Of a stretch of 64,000 nt of DNA, positions 35,823-44,611 are shown piece by piece. Position 1 is the stretch's first letter. Every line of letters begins with the position of its first letter. A model generated the notes under the pieces. It ran no database searches and was not told the DNA's origin. It worked only from the letters and a program-made list of their open reading frames with translations. The translations under genes and the position numbers were made by a program. Where the stretch lies: positions 792,886 through 856,885 of the forward strand of contig NZ_NIHB01000002.1 in assembly GCF_002591915.1 (NCBI RefSeq). The letters run 5' to 3'. The stretch comes from Marinicella litoralis. Lineage in GTDB: Bacteria; Pseudomonadota; Gammaproteobacteria; Xanthomonadales; Marinicellaceae.

Positions 35823-36590
35823 TTGAAAATAAGCATCATTGGCAGTGGTTGGTTGGCTCAACCACTGGCCATGCAACTGCAAACAGATGGTCATGAAGTC
35901 ATTGTGACTTCTACCAAGCAAGATAAAGTAAGTGCGCTTAATGCCAAGGGTTTAAAGGCCTTTCAGTATGAGCTGGGTGAACAACTATCTCACCCAGACC
36001 AGTTGTTTGACTCAGACGTATTGATCACTGCAATCACCAGTAAGGACACAGGCGCTTTTGATGTACTGATGGACCAACTGACAGAGCAGGCTTGTAAACA
36101 CCTGTTATTCATCAGTTCCACTTCGGTCTACCAAAATGATGGGCTGTTACACGACGAAACCAGCCAGCGATTAAACACCAAAAGCCCCTTACTTGCGATT
36201 GAACAATTGATCCAACTTCACCCATCCGCTTCCATCATCAGGTTTGCCGGCCTGGTAGGACCTAAACGACACCCTGGGCGGTTTTTTACTGGTGACAAAG
36301 TCCTTAAAAATCCAGATGCCCCGATTAATCTGATTCACTTAGATGACTGTATTGGCATAATTAAAACTGTGATTGAACAAAACGCATGGAACGAAATATT
36401 TAATGGCTGTGCGGACTGCCACCCGACCAAATTACAATTCTACGGCAAGATGGCCCAACAATTAGGCATAGACCACATAGCCACCGCAAATGATGATGGT
36501 CGCAGTCACAAAATCATTGATAACCATAAAATAAAAACAACGACAGCATACCATTTTCTTCACCCAGACTTGCTGGTTGTAGATTTTTAA
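35823..36590 (+). CDS. YeeZ-like NAD(P)-binding epimerase-family protein
   Basis: 255 residues. A Rossmann domain at the N-terminus (ISIIGSGWLAQPLA), a short-chain/epimerase-like strand LLFISSTSVYQNDG with the SSTSVY motif of the atypical extended SDR family, GRFFTGDK and the late HLDDCIGII. This matches E. coli YeeZ and yeast-like relatives of unknown substrate. The start must be a TTG (35823): the glycine loop begins seven residues later and no ATG precedes it. It starts 11 bp after dcd and is likely read from the same message. Confidence 0.8.
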   Translation: MKISIIGSGWLAQPLAMQLQTDGHEVIVTSTKQDKVSALNAKGLKAFQYELGEQLSHPDQLFDSDVLITAITSKDTGAFDVLMDQLTEQACKHLLFISSTSVYQNDGLLHDETSQRLNTKSPLLAIEQLIQLHPSASIIRFAGLVGPKRHPGRFFTGDKVLKNPDAPINLIHLDDCIGIIKTVIEQNAWNEIFNGCADCHPTKLQFYGKMAQQLGIDHIATANDDGRSHKIIDNHKIKTTTAYHFLHPDLLVVDF

Positions 36591-36683
36591 ACCCATCAAC
36601 AATCAGCTGAATGAAGCCGAACATAAGCTGGCGATGTTTTTGGTCTCAATGCTACAATTGTTTCAATCCATCTACAGAATCCC

Positions 36684-37769
36684 ATGTCAGAATTCCAAGT
36701 TCACAAACAAGACATCAGCCAAACCAGATTGCTCGATACCCGCAAAGGTAATGAGATACTTGACGGCCAGATCAAAATAAAAATAGAGGCTTTTTCATTC
36801 ACTGCGAATAACATCACCTATTGGGCGATGGGAGACAAATTAGCTTATTGGCAATTTTTTCCTGCCAGTGTCAATCAAACATCCGAATGGGGAATTATTC
36901 CAGTTTGGGGTTTTGCTGAAGTGGTCGAATCGACTCACACTGGTATCAATGTAGGTGAGCGGCTTTTTGGTTATTTACCAACTGCCAATGAATGGCTTAT
37001 ACAGCCTGTCAAAACCGCTATAACTGTGTTGTTCGATGGTTCATCCCATCGCTCAAAACTACCACCAGGATATAATATGTATCGACGGGTTCAAGCCGAA
37101 TCAGGCTACAACCCAAAACATGATGCTCTGAGGATGCTGTTGTTTCCATTACACATCACCTCTTTTTGTATTCACGACATGCTATCAAGCCAACAATACT
37201 TAAGCGCAGAACAAATCATCATCCTCAGCGCCTCCAGTAAAACCAGCTTGGGCTTGGCCTATGCCTTACAACAAGATGAATCTGCCCCTACTGTAGTCGC
37301 CATGACATCGGCAAGAAATTTGGCGTTTGTCAAAAAGACTGGCTATTACCAACAGGTAATCAGCTATGATGACATGGTGCAGATTGATGGCAATAAAAAA
37401 TCAATCATTATTGACATGTCGGGCAATGGTGACTTAATCACCCAATTACATGCCAAGTTAAAAGACAACATGCTGTACTCATCACAGGTAGGTCTGACGC
37501 ATTGGGATGAAACAGCAAAAGGCACCGGCTTTATTGCCAATCGCAGCAAAATGTTTTTTGCGCCCAGTCACATTCAACAACGATATCAACAATGGGGTGC
37601 TGAAAAATTTGAACAACTGGCCAATGAATTCATGCATAAAGCCGCCATCGACAGTCAACGTTGGCTAAAAATAACCACAGTCAAAGGCCTAAAAGGTTTA
37701 AGTGAACAGTTCAACTCGGTTTGTCATGGCCAACTTCCACCTGAACAAGGATTAATCATTCAGATGTAA
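36684..37769 (+). CDS. DUF2855 family protein
   Basis: 361 residues. Hallmarks of DUF2855: IKIEAFSFTANNITYWAMGDKLAYWQFFP near residues 30-60, WGIIPVWGFAEVVES, and the Rossmann-like IIILSASSKTSLGLAYAL where the MDR glycine motif is altered. It resembles a quinone oxidoreductase-like MDR fold that has lost the usual cofactor motif. Biochemical role unknown. The ATG at 36684 follows a 94-bp gap after the YeeZ-like gene and is probably a separate unit. Its stop faces the TlpA-like lipoprotein gene. Confidence 0.82.
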   Translation: MSEFQVHKQDISQTRLLDTRKGNEILDGQIKIKIEAFSFTANNITYWAMGDKLAYWQFFPASVNQTSEWGIIPVWGFAEVVESTHTGINVGERLFGYLPTANEWLIQPVKTAITVLFDGSSHRSKLPPGYNMYRRVQAESGYNPKHDALRMLLFPLHITSFCIHDMLSSQQYLSAEQIIILSASSKTSLGLAYALQQDESAPTVVAMTSARNLAFVKKTGYYQQVISYDDMVQIDGNKKSIIIDMSGNGDLITQLHAKLKDNMLYSSQVGLTHWDETAKGTGFIANRSKMFFAPSHIQQRYQQWGAEKFEQLANEFMHKAAIDSQRWLKITTVKGLKGLSEQFNSVCHGQLPPEQGLIIQM

Positions 37770-37788
37770 AAATTGAAAACCAGCCCCT

Positions 37789-39060
37789 TCAATAAACGAT
37801 GGCCTTGATTTGGTTTTCCAATGCTTCCACCAAATCAGTAAAATGTTTACCTGTACCAGGACCCGCAAAACCAGAGTGTATTTTAACTACCTGGTGTTGT
37901 CGGTCTAAAAATATACTGGTTGGATAAGCCACAACTTTATCCAAAAAGCCCAAGACCTTAGCAGCCTCTTTCTTGTCATTGATTCCAGCCCTTAACAACG
38001 GGTACTGAATACCATGGCGTTGCTTGAATGCAGCTATTTGCTTTTTATCTCGTTCGATGTCTTCAGTGAATTCAAAAGCCAATCCCACAATTTCCAAACC
38101 ATCGGCATGATACTGCTTATAAAATTCAGCCAACACCGGCGCTTCATCATTACAGTTAGGACACCAGGTACCGAATAGATTAATCAACACAGGTTTGTCC
38201 TGAAACCGCTCATCACTGAGTTGTACCAACTGTCCATTTAGGTCTTCAAATGCGAAGGACACTGTGTTGTCATCTGTGGTTATTTTGACCATGTCCCAAC
38301 TGTCTGGCAATACAGCGTAAGCTTGATCGTTCAACGCTGCCGTCCAAGTTGCATGATAAGTATCTCTTGACCAAAAATCACCAGTCAATTGACCATCCAT
38401 CGATTTGGCTGCAAATAAGAAGGCATGAGCACCATCAAAAGCAGAAAGCTTCAATTCACCGCCCATCGCATGACCTGACAAAAACCGATAGTCACCTGTT
38501 GGGGTTAAAAATGTACCGTTGACTTTTTGGCCATTTTGTTTGAATTCACCCACAGCAACTGAAGTGCCATCTTCATCAACAAATTCCGCTTGCCAAATTC
38601 CAGCAACATCGGTAGTAGACTGGGCCTCTTTGCTTTGTTTAAAGCGGTAGGGATAACCCTTGGTTGCTGTAAAAGGCAAACTGGAAATCATGCCAGCTGC
38701 CGTCTTTGACCACTCGCCTGACCAACTGTTGCTGACTGCGTCATAGCTTGCTTTGATCCTCGCATCATACCAACTGAATTGAATTTCCAATTGATTGCCC
38801 AATAAAATCACACCTGAAGTGTCGACCCTTTCTGGACCATTTAAAATTTTGGCATCATAACCTTCAGCCGTTTGTGCGATTTGAATCCCAAAAGGCAATT
38901 CGCCCCCTGGTGAATGCAACACACCTCGCCATAAACCAGCCAAGTTAATCACCTGCTCAGCAGTCGGTTCAGCCACTTGGGCTTGTTGTACTTCTGGCTC
39001 GCTGCTTTGTTGGCAAGCAGTGATTAACAAAATTGATAACAATAACAGTATTTTTTTCAT
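37789..39060 (-). CDS. Two-domain lipoprotein with C-terminal TlpA-like thioredoxin
   Basis: 423 residues. A lipobox LITAC near residue 16, then an Ala/Glu/Gln linker. The next ~220 residues are beta-rich with two similar blocks (NLAGLWRGVLHSPGGELPFGIQI and DVAGIWQAEFVDEDGTSVAVGEF), suggesting an internal duplication of a lipocalin-like sheet. The last ~150 residues are a thioredoxin domain with WCPNC after LINLFGT and the cis-Pro AYPTSIFLD. It is probably a membrane-tethered thiol reductase whose N-terminal part binds a partner. The small lipoprotein gene at 39112 precedes it by 51 bp and may share its message. Confidence 0.82.
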   Translation of the reverse strand: MKKILLLLSILLITACQQSSEPEVQQAQVAEPTAEQVINLAGLWRGVLHSPGGELPFGIQIAQTAEGYDAKILNGPERVDTSGVILLGNQLEIQFSWYDARIKASYDAVSNSWSGEWSKTAAGMISSLPFTATKGYPYRFKQSKEAQSTTDVAGIWQAEFVDEDGTSVAVGEFKQNGQKVNGTFLTPTGDYRFLSGHAMGGELKLSAFDGAHAFLFAAKSMDGQLTGDFWSRDTYHATWTAALNDQAYAVLPDSWDMVKITTDDNTVSFAFEDLNGQLVQLSDERFQDKPVLINLFGTWCPNCNDEAPVLAEFYKQYHADGLEIVGLAFEFTEDIERDKKQIAAFKQRHGIQYPLLRAGINDKKEAAKVLGFLDKVVAYPTSIFLDRQHQVVKIHSGFAGPGTGKHFTDLVEALENQIKAIVY

Positions 39061-39111
39061 TGAACAGTTGACCTATGGCTTGGTAAATACTTACAAAAAA
39101 TTAATGTGAAT

Positions 39112-39375
39112 TTAGAGCTCATCCAGTAAATCGTCAGCCGCTTCACACGCTGCTTGAATGTCATCACCACCTTGCATTGATTGTGAAATTTGATTGGCTT
39201 TTTGTGAAAACTCAATCAATTTTGTCATGTCCCCAGAAGCTGCCAAGCCCTGAACCTTTTCACTCAACTCCAACAATTTTGCTTTCAAATCTTCTTCGGT
39301 ACACTCAGAACCACATCCGGACAAACCCAAAACTGCAATCATGGCTAACAGCATCAACTTAATATTTCTCAACAT
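39112..39375 (-). CDS. Small helical lipoprotein
   Basis: 87 residues. Lipobox LSGCG at residues 17-21; the mature ~66 residues are predicted helical and acidic, with two further Cys (SECTEEDL and QAACEAADD) well placed for a disulfide between helices. No family recognised. It lies 51 bp upstream of a thioredoxin lipoprotein with its own CxxC, which would make it a natural candidate substrate or partner, but that is inference from position. Confidence 0.72.
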   Translation of the reverse strand: MLRNIKLMLLAMIAVLGLSGCGSECTEEDLKAKLLELSEKVQGLAASGDMTKLIEFSQKANQISQSMQGGDDIQAACEAADDLLDEL

Positions 39376-39528
39376 AACGACCTCTTTTTATTTAATTCAA
39401 CCATCATAGCAGAATTTTTAAATTATAAACCAATGGGAATCAGACACCGAAATGTCATTGACTCAATAAATTCCTCTCCGGAACATGAGTCATCTAAAAA
39501 AAGGTTTGGCGACCATAGGTCCCCAAAA

Positions 39529-39850
39529 TATCGCGGCAGACCTACATCCATGTAGGCCAAGAAGTGGTGTGAGGTCTACCTTTACACGAAGGCAGTTGGG
39601 CAGCGAAGCAATCCAGCAGCCCACTCCTTTTAGACTGTACCTCACATGACGGTTTTTCGCGGAGCGAAGCCACTTCCGCTCCTGCTATCGCCGCAGACCT
39701 ACATCCATGTAGGCCAAGAAGTGGTGTGAGGTCTACCTTTACACGGGGGCAGTTGGGCAGCGAAGCAATCCAGCAGCCCACTCCTTCTAGACTGTACCTC
39801 ACATTACGGTTTTTCGCGGAGCGAATAGAAGTGGTGTGAGGTCTACCTTA
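39529..39850. repeat. 157-bp direct tandem repeat (two copies plus a fragment)
   Basis: Copy 1 39529-39685 and copy 2 39686-39842 differ at only a few positions. A third fragment (39828-39850) repeats the GAAGTGGTGTGAGGTCTACC block inside the end of copy 2 (about 47 bp lost). Each unit contains a palindrome CCTACATCCATGTAGG, the inverted pair TGTGAGGT...ACCTCACA, and GCGAAGCAATCCAG within a GGGC...GCCC hairpin. GCGAAGCAATCCAG is like the intergenic palindromic repeat found in several proteobacteria (from memory, not searched). GC content is higher than its surroundings. The frames across it are not genes. The bases 39376-39528 before it show nothing. Confidence 0.85.
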
Positions 39851-41969
39851 AATGGGTCCAAAGGTGTGTATACGCCAGAGCCAAGCGCTCAGCCAATTGT
39901 TCATTGGTACTGGAACCGCCATGCCCCCCTTCGGTGTTTTCGTAATACCAAATTGGATAACCATATGACATCATCTTGGCAGCCATTTTTCTGGCATGCC
40001 CAGGGTGTACACGATCATCTCTGGTTGAAGTATAGAAGAAAGTGGCTGGGTAATCCGTATTGGGTTGCATGTTTTGGTATGGACTGTAGGTTTTTATATA
40101 ATCCCATTGTTCTGGAACATCTGGATTACCAAATTCGCCCATCCAGCTGGCTCCTGCCAATAGTTTATTGTAACGTTTCATGTCCAACAAAGGCACGCCA
40201 CAAATAACGGCACCATATAGGTCTGGCCTTCTGGTCATGGTTGCACCTACCAATAAGCCACCATTTGAACGACCCTCTATGCCTAAATGCTGCGGTGAAG
40301 TGATTTTACGCTTAATCAAGTCTTCAGCCACGGCTTCAAAATCTTCATAGGATTTGGTCTTGTTTTCTAACAAAGCCGCCTTATGCCATTTAGGGCCATA
40401 AGCACCGCCACCACGAATATTGGCCGATACAAATACGCCACCGCGATCTAACCACATTTTTCCATAGGCGCCTTCTAAAGCTTCATAAGAACCTGAATAG
40501 GAAGGCGTTAATGAATTTCTGAAACCACCGTAAGAAAATATATGTGTGGGATTGGTGCCATCAAATTGAGTTTCTTTATTCATCACAACAAAATAAGGGA
40601 CAAATGTACCGTCAGCAGACCGAGCAAAAAATTGCTCAACTTGATAGGGCGTTGGGTCAAAGCTTTGACTTTGAGATTTAACCGCTCGGGGTTCTAAACT
40701 CTTGCCATTGACATGGTACAAAGTCGGCGGTGTGATGAATGACTCATATTCTGCGAAAAAGGCACCACTTTCATCATCAACCGCGGTGACACCAATGGCG
40801 CCATTATCTGGAAAAGAGACAGTTTCAACATCCCAACTCCCGTCATCTGGACGATAAACATTCACTTGGCTGACCACATCTGAAAGCAATGTAACAATGA
40901 TGGTTTCATCAGTTGTGCTTATTGACTCAATATTTTCATTGGCTTTTGGCGATAAAAACACCGACCAATCACTTTCTTCTACCAGTGTTTTCTGTCCAGT
41001 TAACACATCAGGATTGATAATTAAAACAGAGCCTTGGGCAATAAATTGACCTTGATACTGCCAATCTTCCTTGAGCGAAATAACCATATTGCCTTGAAAC
41101 ACACCGCTGACTACCGCAGATGGGGGCAAATCAAGTGCCAAGGCTTCACCCTCAACCAATTGATAGTATTGATTGGTCCAAAATGTAGTACTGTCAATCA
41201 CAAAATCTTTGGCTTCATCTTTTTGGCCGGTGCGAAAAGCAAACACCGAAACTGATTGAGTGTCTGCCTCTAACACCGTTTTTGCTGAAGACAATGCAGT
41301 TCCACGTTGCCACAGTTTCATGATTCTGGGATAGCCGGATTCAGTCATTGAACCCGCGCCAAAATCAGTGGCAACAAACAAGTGATCTTTGTCTCGCCAT
41401 GTCACACGCATTTTTGATTTGGGTAAAGAAAAGCCATCTTTTATGAACTTTTTCTCTTTCATATTGAATTCTTTCATCATCACGGCATCTCCACCACCGG
41501 GAGAAATTGACACCAAACAACGGCGGTATTCCGGAGCCAAACAATTCATACCTTTGAATACCCAATTTCCATCGTGGTCAGCATTGTATTGATCCATATC
41601 TAAAATAGTTTGCCATTTTGGATTTTCTTTTTGGTTGAAATCTTTGAGCTTGGCTCGACGGTAGATGCCTCTTGGGTTTTTTTCATCTTTCCAATAATTG
41701 TATACCCATTCACCGCGTTGACTGACAGATGGAATTCGAGATTTGTTGTTCAATGTTGCCAGGGCTTGGTCATACAACTGTTGATACAAGGGCAAGGATT
41801 TATATTGATCAGCCGTTGCTTTATTTTGTTTGTGTACCCAATCCATAGCTTGTTCAACATCAACATCTTCAAGCCAAATATAAGGGTCATTATTGGCATC
41901 TTTGGCAGTTGAGTTAAACGTCAAAACTATCAGCATTGACATCATGGTGAGTGAGTAAATTCTTCGCAT
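39843..41969 (-). CDS. Secreted prolyl oligopeptidase family serine peptidase (S9A)
   Basis: 708 residues from the ATG at 41969, which is followed by a signal peptide (MRRIYSLTMMSMLIVLTFNSTA). An N-terminal beta-propeller region (starting DPYIWLEDVD, the usual S9A opening) precedes the alpha/beta-hydrolase domain: nucleophile Ser in GIEGRSNGGLLVG, acid Asp in TSTRDDRVHPGHA and His in NTEGGHGGSSTN. Cleaves short peptides after proline, here in the periplasm or outside the cell. The last sense codon and the TAG stop (39843-39845) lie inside the flanking tandem repeat. The 41 codons upstream of 41969 are not part of the protein. Confidence 0.9.
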   Translation of the reverse strand: MRRIYSLTMMSMLIVLTFNSTAKDANNDPYIWLEDVDVEQAMDWVHKQNKATADQYKSLPLYQQLYDQALATLNNKSRIPSVSQRGEWVYNYWKDEKNPRGIYRRAKLKDFNQKENPKWQTILDMDQYNADHDGNWVFKGMNCLAPEYRRCLVSISPGGGDAVMMKEFNMKEKKFIKDGFSLPKSKMRVTWRDKDHLFVATDFGAGSMTESGYPRIMKLWQRGTALSSAKTVLEADTQSVSVFAFRTGQKDEAKDFVIDSTTFWTNQYYQLVEGEALALDLPPSAVVSGVFQGNMVISLKEDWQYQGQFIAQGSVLIINPDVLTGQKTLVEESDWSVFLSPKANENIESISTTDETIIVTLLSDVVSQVNVYRPDDGSWDVETVSFPDNGAIGVTAVDDESGAFFAEYESFITPPTLYHVNGKSLEPRAVKSQSQSFDPTPYQVEQFFARSADGTFVPYFVVMNKETQFDGTNPTHIFSYGGFRNSLTPSYSGSYEALEGAYGKMWLDRGGVFVSANIRGGGAYGPKWHKAALLENKTKSYEDFEAVAEDLIKRKITSPQHLGIEGRSNGGLLVGATMTRRPDLYGAVICGVPLLDMKRYNKLLAGASWMGEFGNPDVPEQWDYIKTYSPYQNMQPNTDYPATFFYTSTRDDRVHPGHARKMAAKMMSYGYPIWYYENTEGGHGGSSTNEQLAERLALAYTHLWTHLR

Positions 41970-42160
41970 CTGTGTTCTCAATTTCGAAAGTACAAAGATA
42001 TTAACAGTTTCATTTAGCGATTTCAGCTGACATTCACTATTTAAAAGTAAATGTGACTTTTGGCATATAATTAGAAAATCTAAAGAACCCAATGAATGAA
42101 CTAAAATTCAGACTTACAATCTTTTATGATGGTGTTCCAGTATTGTTGGAAAATATAATT

Positions 42161-42177
42161 TTTATTGTGACAATAAA
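42161..42177. promoter_or_regulatory. Perfect 17-bp dyad, candidate operator
   Basis: TTTATTGT-G-ACAATAAA is a perfect palindrome about 190 bp upstream of the peptidase ATG and beyond the TPR gene stop. A second dyad, TTGAATA and TATTCAA around 6 bp (42190-42209), lies beside it. Neither is followed by a T-run. No known regulator box was matched. Confidence 0.4.
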
Positions 42178-42221
42178 TCATTGGCGAGTTTGAATAATAA
42201 AATATTCAACCTTTTGTTCAT

Positions 42222-43526
42222 TCAACCCTGAGATGAATTTTTAAGAAGTTCGTTTTCTTTAATTTCCTTCAATTCAATTTCTTGCTCCAATGATTCGCGT
42301 CTTTGCAACTCATTGTTTACATACCTCAACCACTGATTGGCAGCGTTACTGCTTCTATTATCCTGTGCTGCTGATTCAAATGCTGACTTGGCAGCATTGT
42401 ATTTTTTTTGATTAATATAAGTATTTCCAAGCATCAATTGGGCTGAATCTGGTCTTTTAACACCTTTATTCAGGGCATTTTCAATATTAGCTGCCGCTTT
42501 TTCCCACTCTTCTACATTCATATATGATTGCGCCAACCTGAGATATAACTCTCCATCAGAGGTCATACTGGCTGCTTTTTCTAGTGCTGGAATCGCCTTA
42601 TCATCATCCCTTGCAAGAAACCATGCTTGAGCAATGAGCTCCAATCGTTTTCCACTGGCTTCAATGTTATTGTCTGCCATTTCTGTTTCAAGCAAAACAG
42701 CTGCTTTATATGGTAAATCATGCATTAAGTAAAGGTTTGCTAAATTTTCAATGTGAGAAGTGTTCTTTAATAAACCCTTTTCGTACATCACTTCTGTCAA
42801 CACCATTTGTTTTTTAAAGTCACCTAATTCACTGTATACACCCGCCAATGAAACAATGTAATCATCCTTGGGATACAACTTAACCAAATCCTTTAAAACT
42901 CCCAGCATACCTTGATAATTATTGGTTTCATAATAACAAGAACGTAATAATAACAGCCAATTTTCCTTGGGTGTTTTACCAAATCCTTGCTGTTTTTCAA
43001 CCCCTTGTTTGATGGGCGTTATAGCCTCAGCATATCGTCCACCCTGATAATAGGCTTGACCCAAAAGTACCAAAGTGTCTGCACTGGGGTCTGGCACAAT
43101 TTCAATCAATCTTTTTACAGTGGCTAATGCCAAATCATACTTTTCAGTGGTGAAATACAATTGACTCATGACATTTAATGTACTTTGTTGAAGAGCCAAT
43201 GGAATATCCCCAGAATCCAATACTTTTTCATACGACTTTAAAGCCGAACTATAATTTTCTTCAAGGTAATAAGTGTATGCAGTTAAATTCCAAATTTGTG
43301 CATTTTCATATGCGGATAAATTTTTCTTTTGTTGTAATTTAGACAGACCAGTCTGTGCTTCTGCATATTGTTGCTGCTCAACCAACTTTTGCAACTTCAA
43401 TAATTGATTTCCAATTTCCGGACTCAAAGCCACTGTTTGTTTAGTTTCTTGTGCTGAAATATACAGACTGAACACCAACAATAATAAAGTTAACCACACT
43501 CGATTGGATTCAATTGTTTTCATCAT
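42222..43526 (-). CDS. TPR-repeat periplasmic protein of the TonB locus
   Basis: 434 residues. Starts MMKTIESNR (ATG 43526 overlapping the tonB stop as TGATG), with a signal peptide to about residue 25. The body is built of 34-residue helical tetratricopeptide units, e.g. YEKVLDSGD, LVLLGQAYYQGGRYAEAITPIKQG, ELYLRLAQSYMNVEEWEKAAANIENAL and AQLMLGNTYINQKKYNAAKSAF. A charged coiled-coil tail follows (ELQRRESLEQEIELKEIKENELL). TPR proteins close tonB loci of the TtpC type in Vibrio and Shewanella, and probably organise the periplasmic part of the complex. Last gene of the operon. Confidence 0.83.
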   Translation of the reverse strand: MMKTIESNRVWLTLLLLVFSLYISAQETKQTVALSPEIGNQLLKLQKLVEQQQYAEAQTGLSKLQQKKNLSAYENAQIWNLTAYTYYLEENYSSALKSYEKVLDSGDIPLALQQSTLNVMSQLYFTTEKYDLALATVKRLIEIVPDPSADTLVLLGQAYYQGGRYAEAITPIKQGVEKQQGFGKTPKENWLLLLRSCYYETNNYQGMLGVLKDLVKLYPKDDYIVSLAGVYSELGDFKKQMVLTEVMYEKGLLKNTSHIENLANLYLMHDLPYKAAVLLETEMADNNIEASGKRLELIAQAWFLARDDDKAIPALEKAASMTSDGELYLRLAQSYMNVEEWEKAAANIENALNKGVKRPDSAQLMLGNTYINQKKYNAAKSAFESAAQDNRSSNAANQWLRYVNNELQRRESLEQEIELKEIKENELLKNSSQG

Positions 43527-44188
43527 CAATTCTCCAACTTATATGTGAATTTATTGCGAACATTATGAACTTCGATGGCCTCTCCATCTTTAATTCTTGG
43601 TTTGTACTTAAATTTTGCAGCGGCTCGAATTGAAGAACTATGAAACAGTGAACTGCTGCATTGGTCTGGTACAACCACTACATTGGCTGTTTTGCCTTGT
43701 TTGGTCACTGTGTATGAAACAGTGCAAAATCCCTCAACGCCTCTTGAAGCCGCACGCTCAGGGTAGATTGGCGCCACTTTGACAATGGGTAAATATTCTC
43801 CTTCTCCTATGGCACCTATACTAAAACCACCCGCATTTAATTCCACATTGGTTTCAACAGGTGCTGCAGACACTGCCATTTTCTCCGCAGAAGCGTCAAA
43901 ATTATCTAATTTAGGGGTTGGAGGTTGTTTCGGTGGAGCTTCAGGCAATGGAGGCTTTTCTGGTTTATTCTTTTTCCGTTCTGGTGTTTCGTTGCGTTTG
44001 ACTCGAACAAAATCCAAAAACCGGGTTTTACCAGAATCATCAATTCCTGTTTCTGTGAAGGTGATTAAAAACATCATGAACCAAAACAAAAAGACCACGA
44101 CGGCCAAGCCACCTACATATCCAAGCAACGTCCTAAAGAAAGACTTCTGTGAGGCATGAAATTTTTGGTTGATGGTATCTTCAGTCAT
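43526..44188 (-). CDS. tonB: Energy transducer TonB
   Basis: 220 residues from the ATG at 44188. A TTG at 44194, which overlaps the ExbD stop, is an alternative. One N-terminal transmembrane helix (TLLGYVGGLAVVVFLFWFMM), a Lys/Pro-rich periplasmic spacer (ERKKNKPEKPPLPEAPPK), and a C-terminal TonB domain (YLPIVKVAPIYPERAASRGVEGFCTVSYTVTKQGK, ending FTYKLEN). YPxxAxxxGxEGxxxVxYxV is the domain signature. It transmits energy from the ExbB/D motor to outer-membrane receptors, presumably the receptor at 47360 but perhaps also that at 8457. Confidence 0.93.
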   Translation of the reverse strand: MTEDTINQKFHASQKSFFRTLLGYVGGLAVVVFLFWFMMFLITFTETGIDDSGKTRFLDFVRVKRNETPERKKNKPEKPPLPEAPPKQPPTPKLDNFDASAEKMAVSAAPVETNVELNAGGFSIGAIGEGEYLPIVKVAPIYPERAASRGVEGFCTVSYTVTKQGKTANVVVVPDQCSSSLFHSSSIRAAAKFKYKPRIKDGEAIEVHNVRNKFTYKLEN

Positions 44189-44190
44189 TT

Positions 44191-44598
44191 TCAAGATTCA
44201 TCAGTGGCTATTGATATATTATAAACACTGGCCGCTCTGGATGCATCCATCACTTTCACCAAGGTATCAGTGGTTGATCCTTTGTCTGCTTGAATTATCA
44301 CAGAACCTTGTGGATTCTCTGCGTGCAGCCTTTCAATATTGGCCCTGACAGCCCGAATGTCAATGCGTCTGCCATCGATCCAAATATCATTGTTGGGGCT
44401 GATAGCAATCAAAATATTCGCCTTTTCCTGCACTTCAGTGGTCGCTGCATCGGGCCTGGAAACATCAATACCTGCCTGTTTGACAAAATTAGCCGTAACG
44501 ATAAAAAAGATCAACATGATGAACACCACATCCAACATGGGAGTGATATCTATATTGGCCTCTTCTTCTTGCTCTGTGTTGGAAAATAATTGTCTCAT
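44191..44598 (-). CDS. exbD: Biopolymer transport protein ExbD
   Basis: 135 residues from ATG 44598 (MRQLFSNTEQEEEANIDITPMLDVVFIMLIFF). The TM helix carries the proton-pathway Asp of ITPMLDVVFIMLIFFIVT. The periplasmic part has QADKGSTTDTLVKVMDASRAASV. This is the TolR/ExbD arrangement that, with ExbB, turns proton flow into torque on TonB. In frame, an extra 13 codons to 44637 are unlikely because they contain no family sequence. The ExbB gene overlaps none of it; the two genes lie 14 bp apart from the ATG. Confidence 0.94.
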   Translation of the reverse strand: MRQLFSNTEQEEEANIDITPMLDVVFIMLIFFIVTANFVKQAGIDVSRPDAATTEVQEKANILIAISPNNDIWIDGRRIDIRAVRANIERLHAENPQGSVIIQADKGSTTDTLVKVMDASRAASVYNISIATDES

Positions 44599-44611
44599 TG
44601 TCTTCTCATGT

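Noticed and set aside
39542..39802. Reading frame of 86 codons inside the tandem repeat
   Set aside because: It is produced by the duplicated 157-bp unit (the protein repeats itself), has no ribosome-binding site and no homology by eye.
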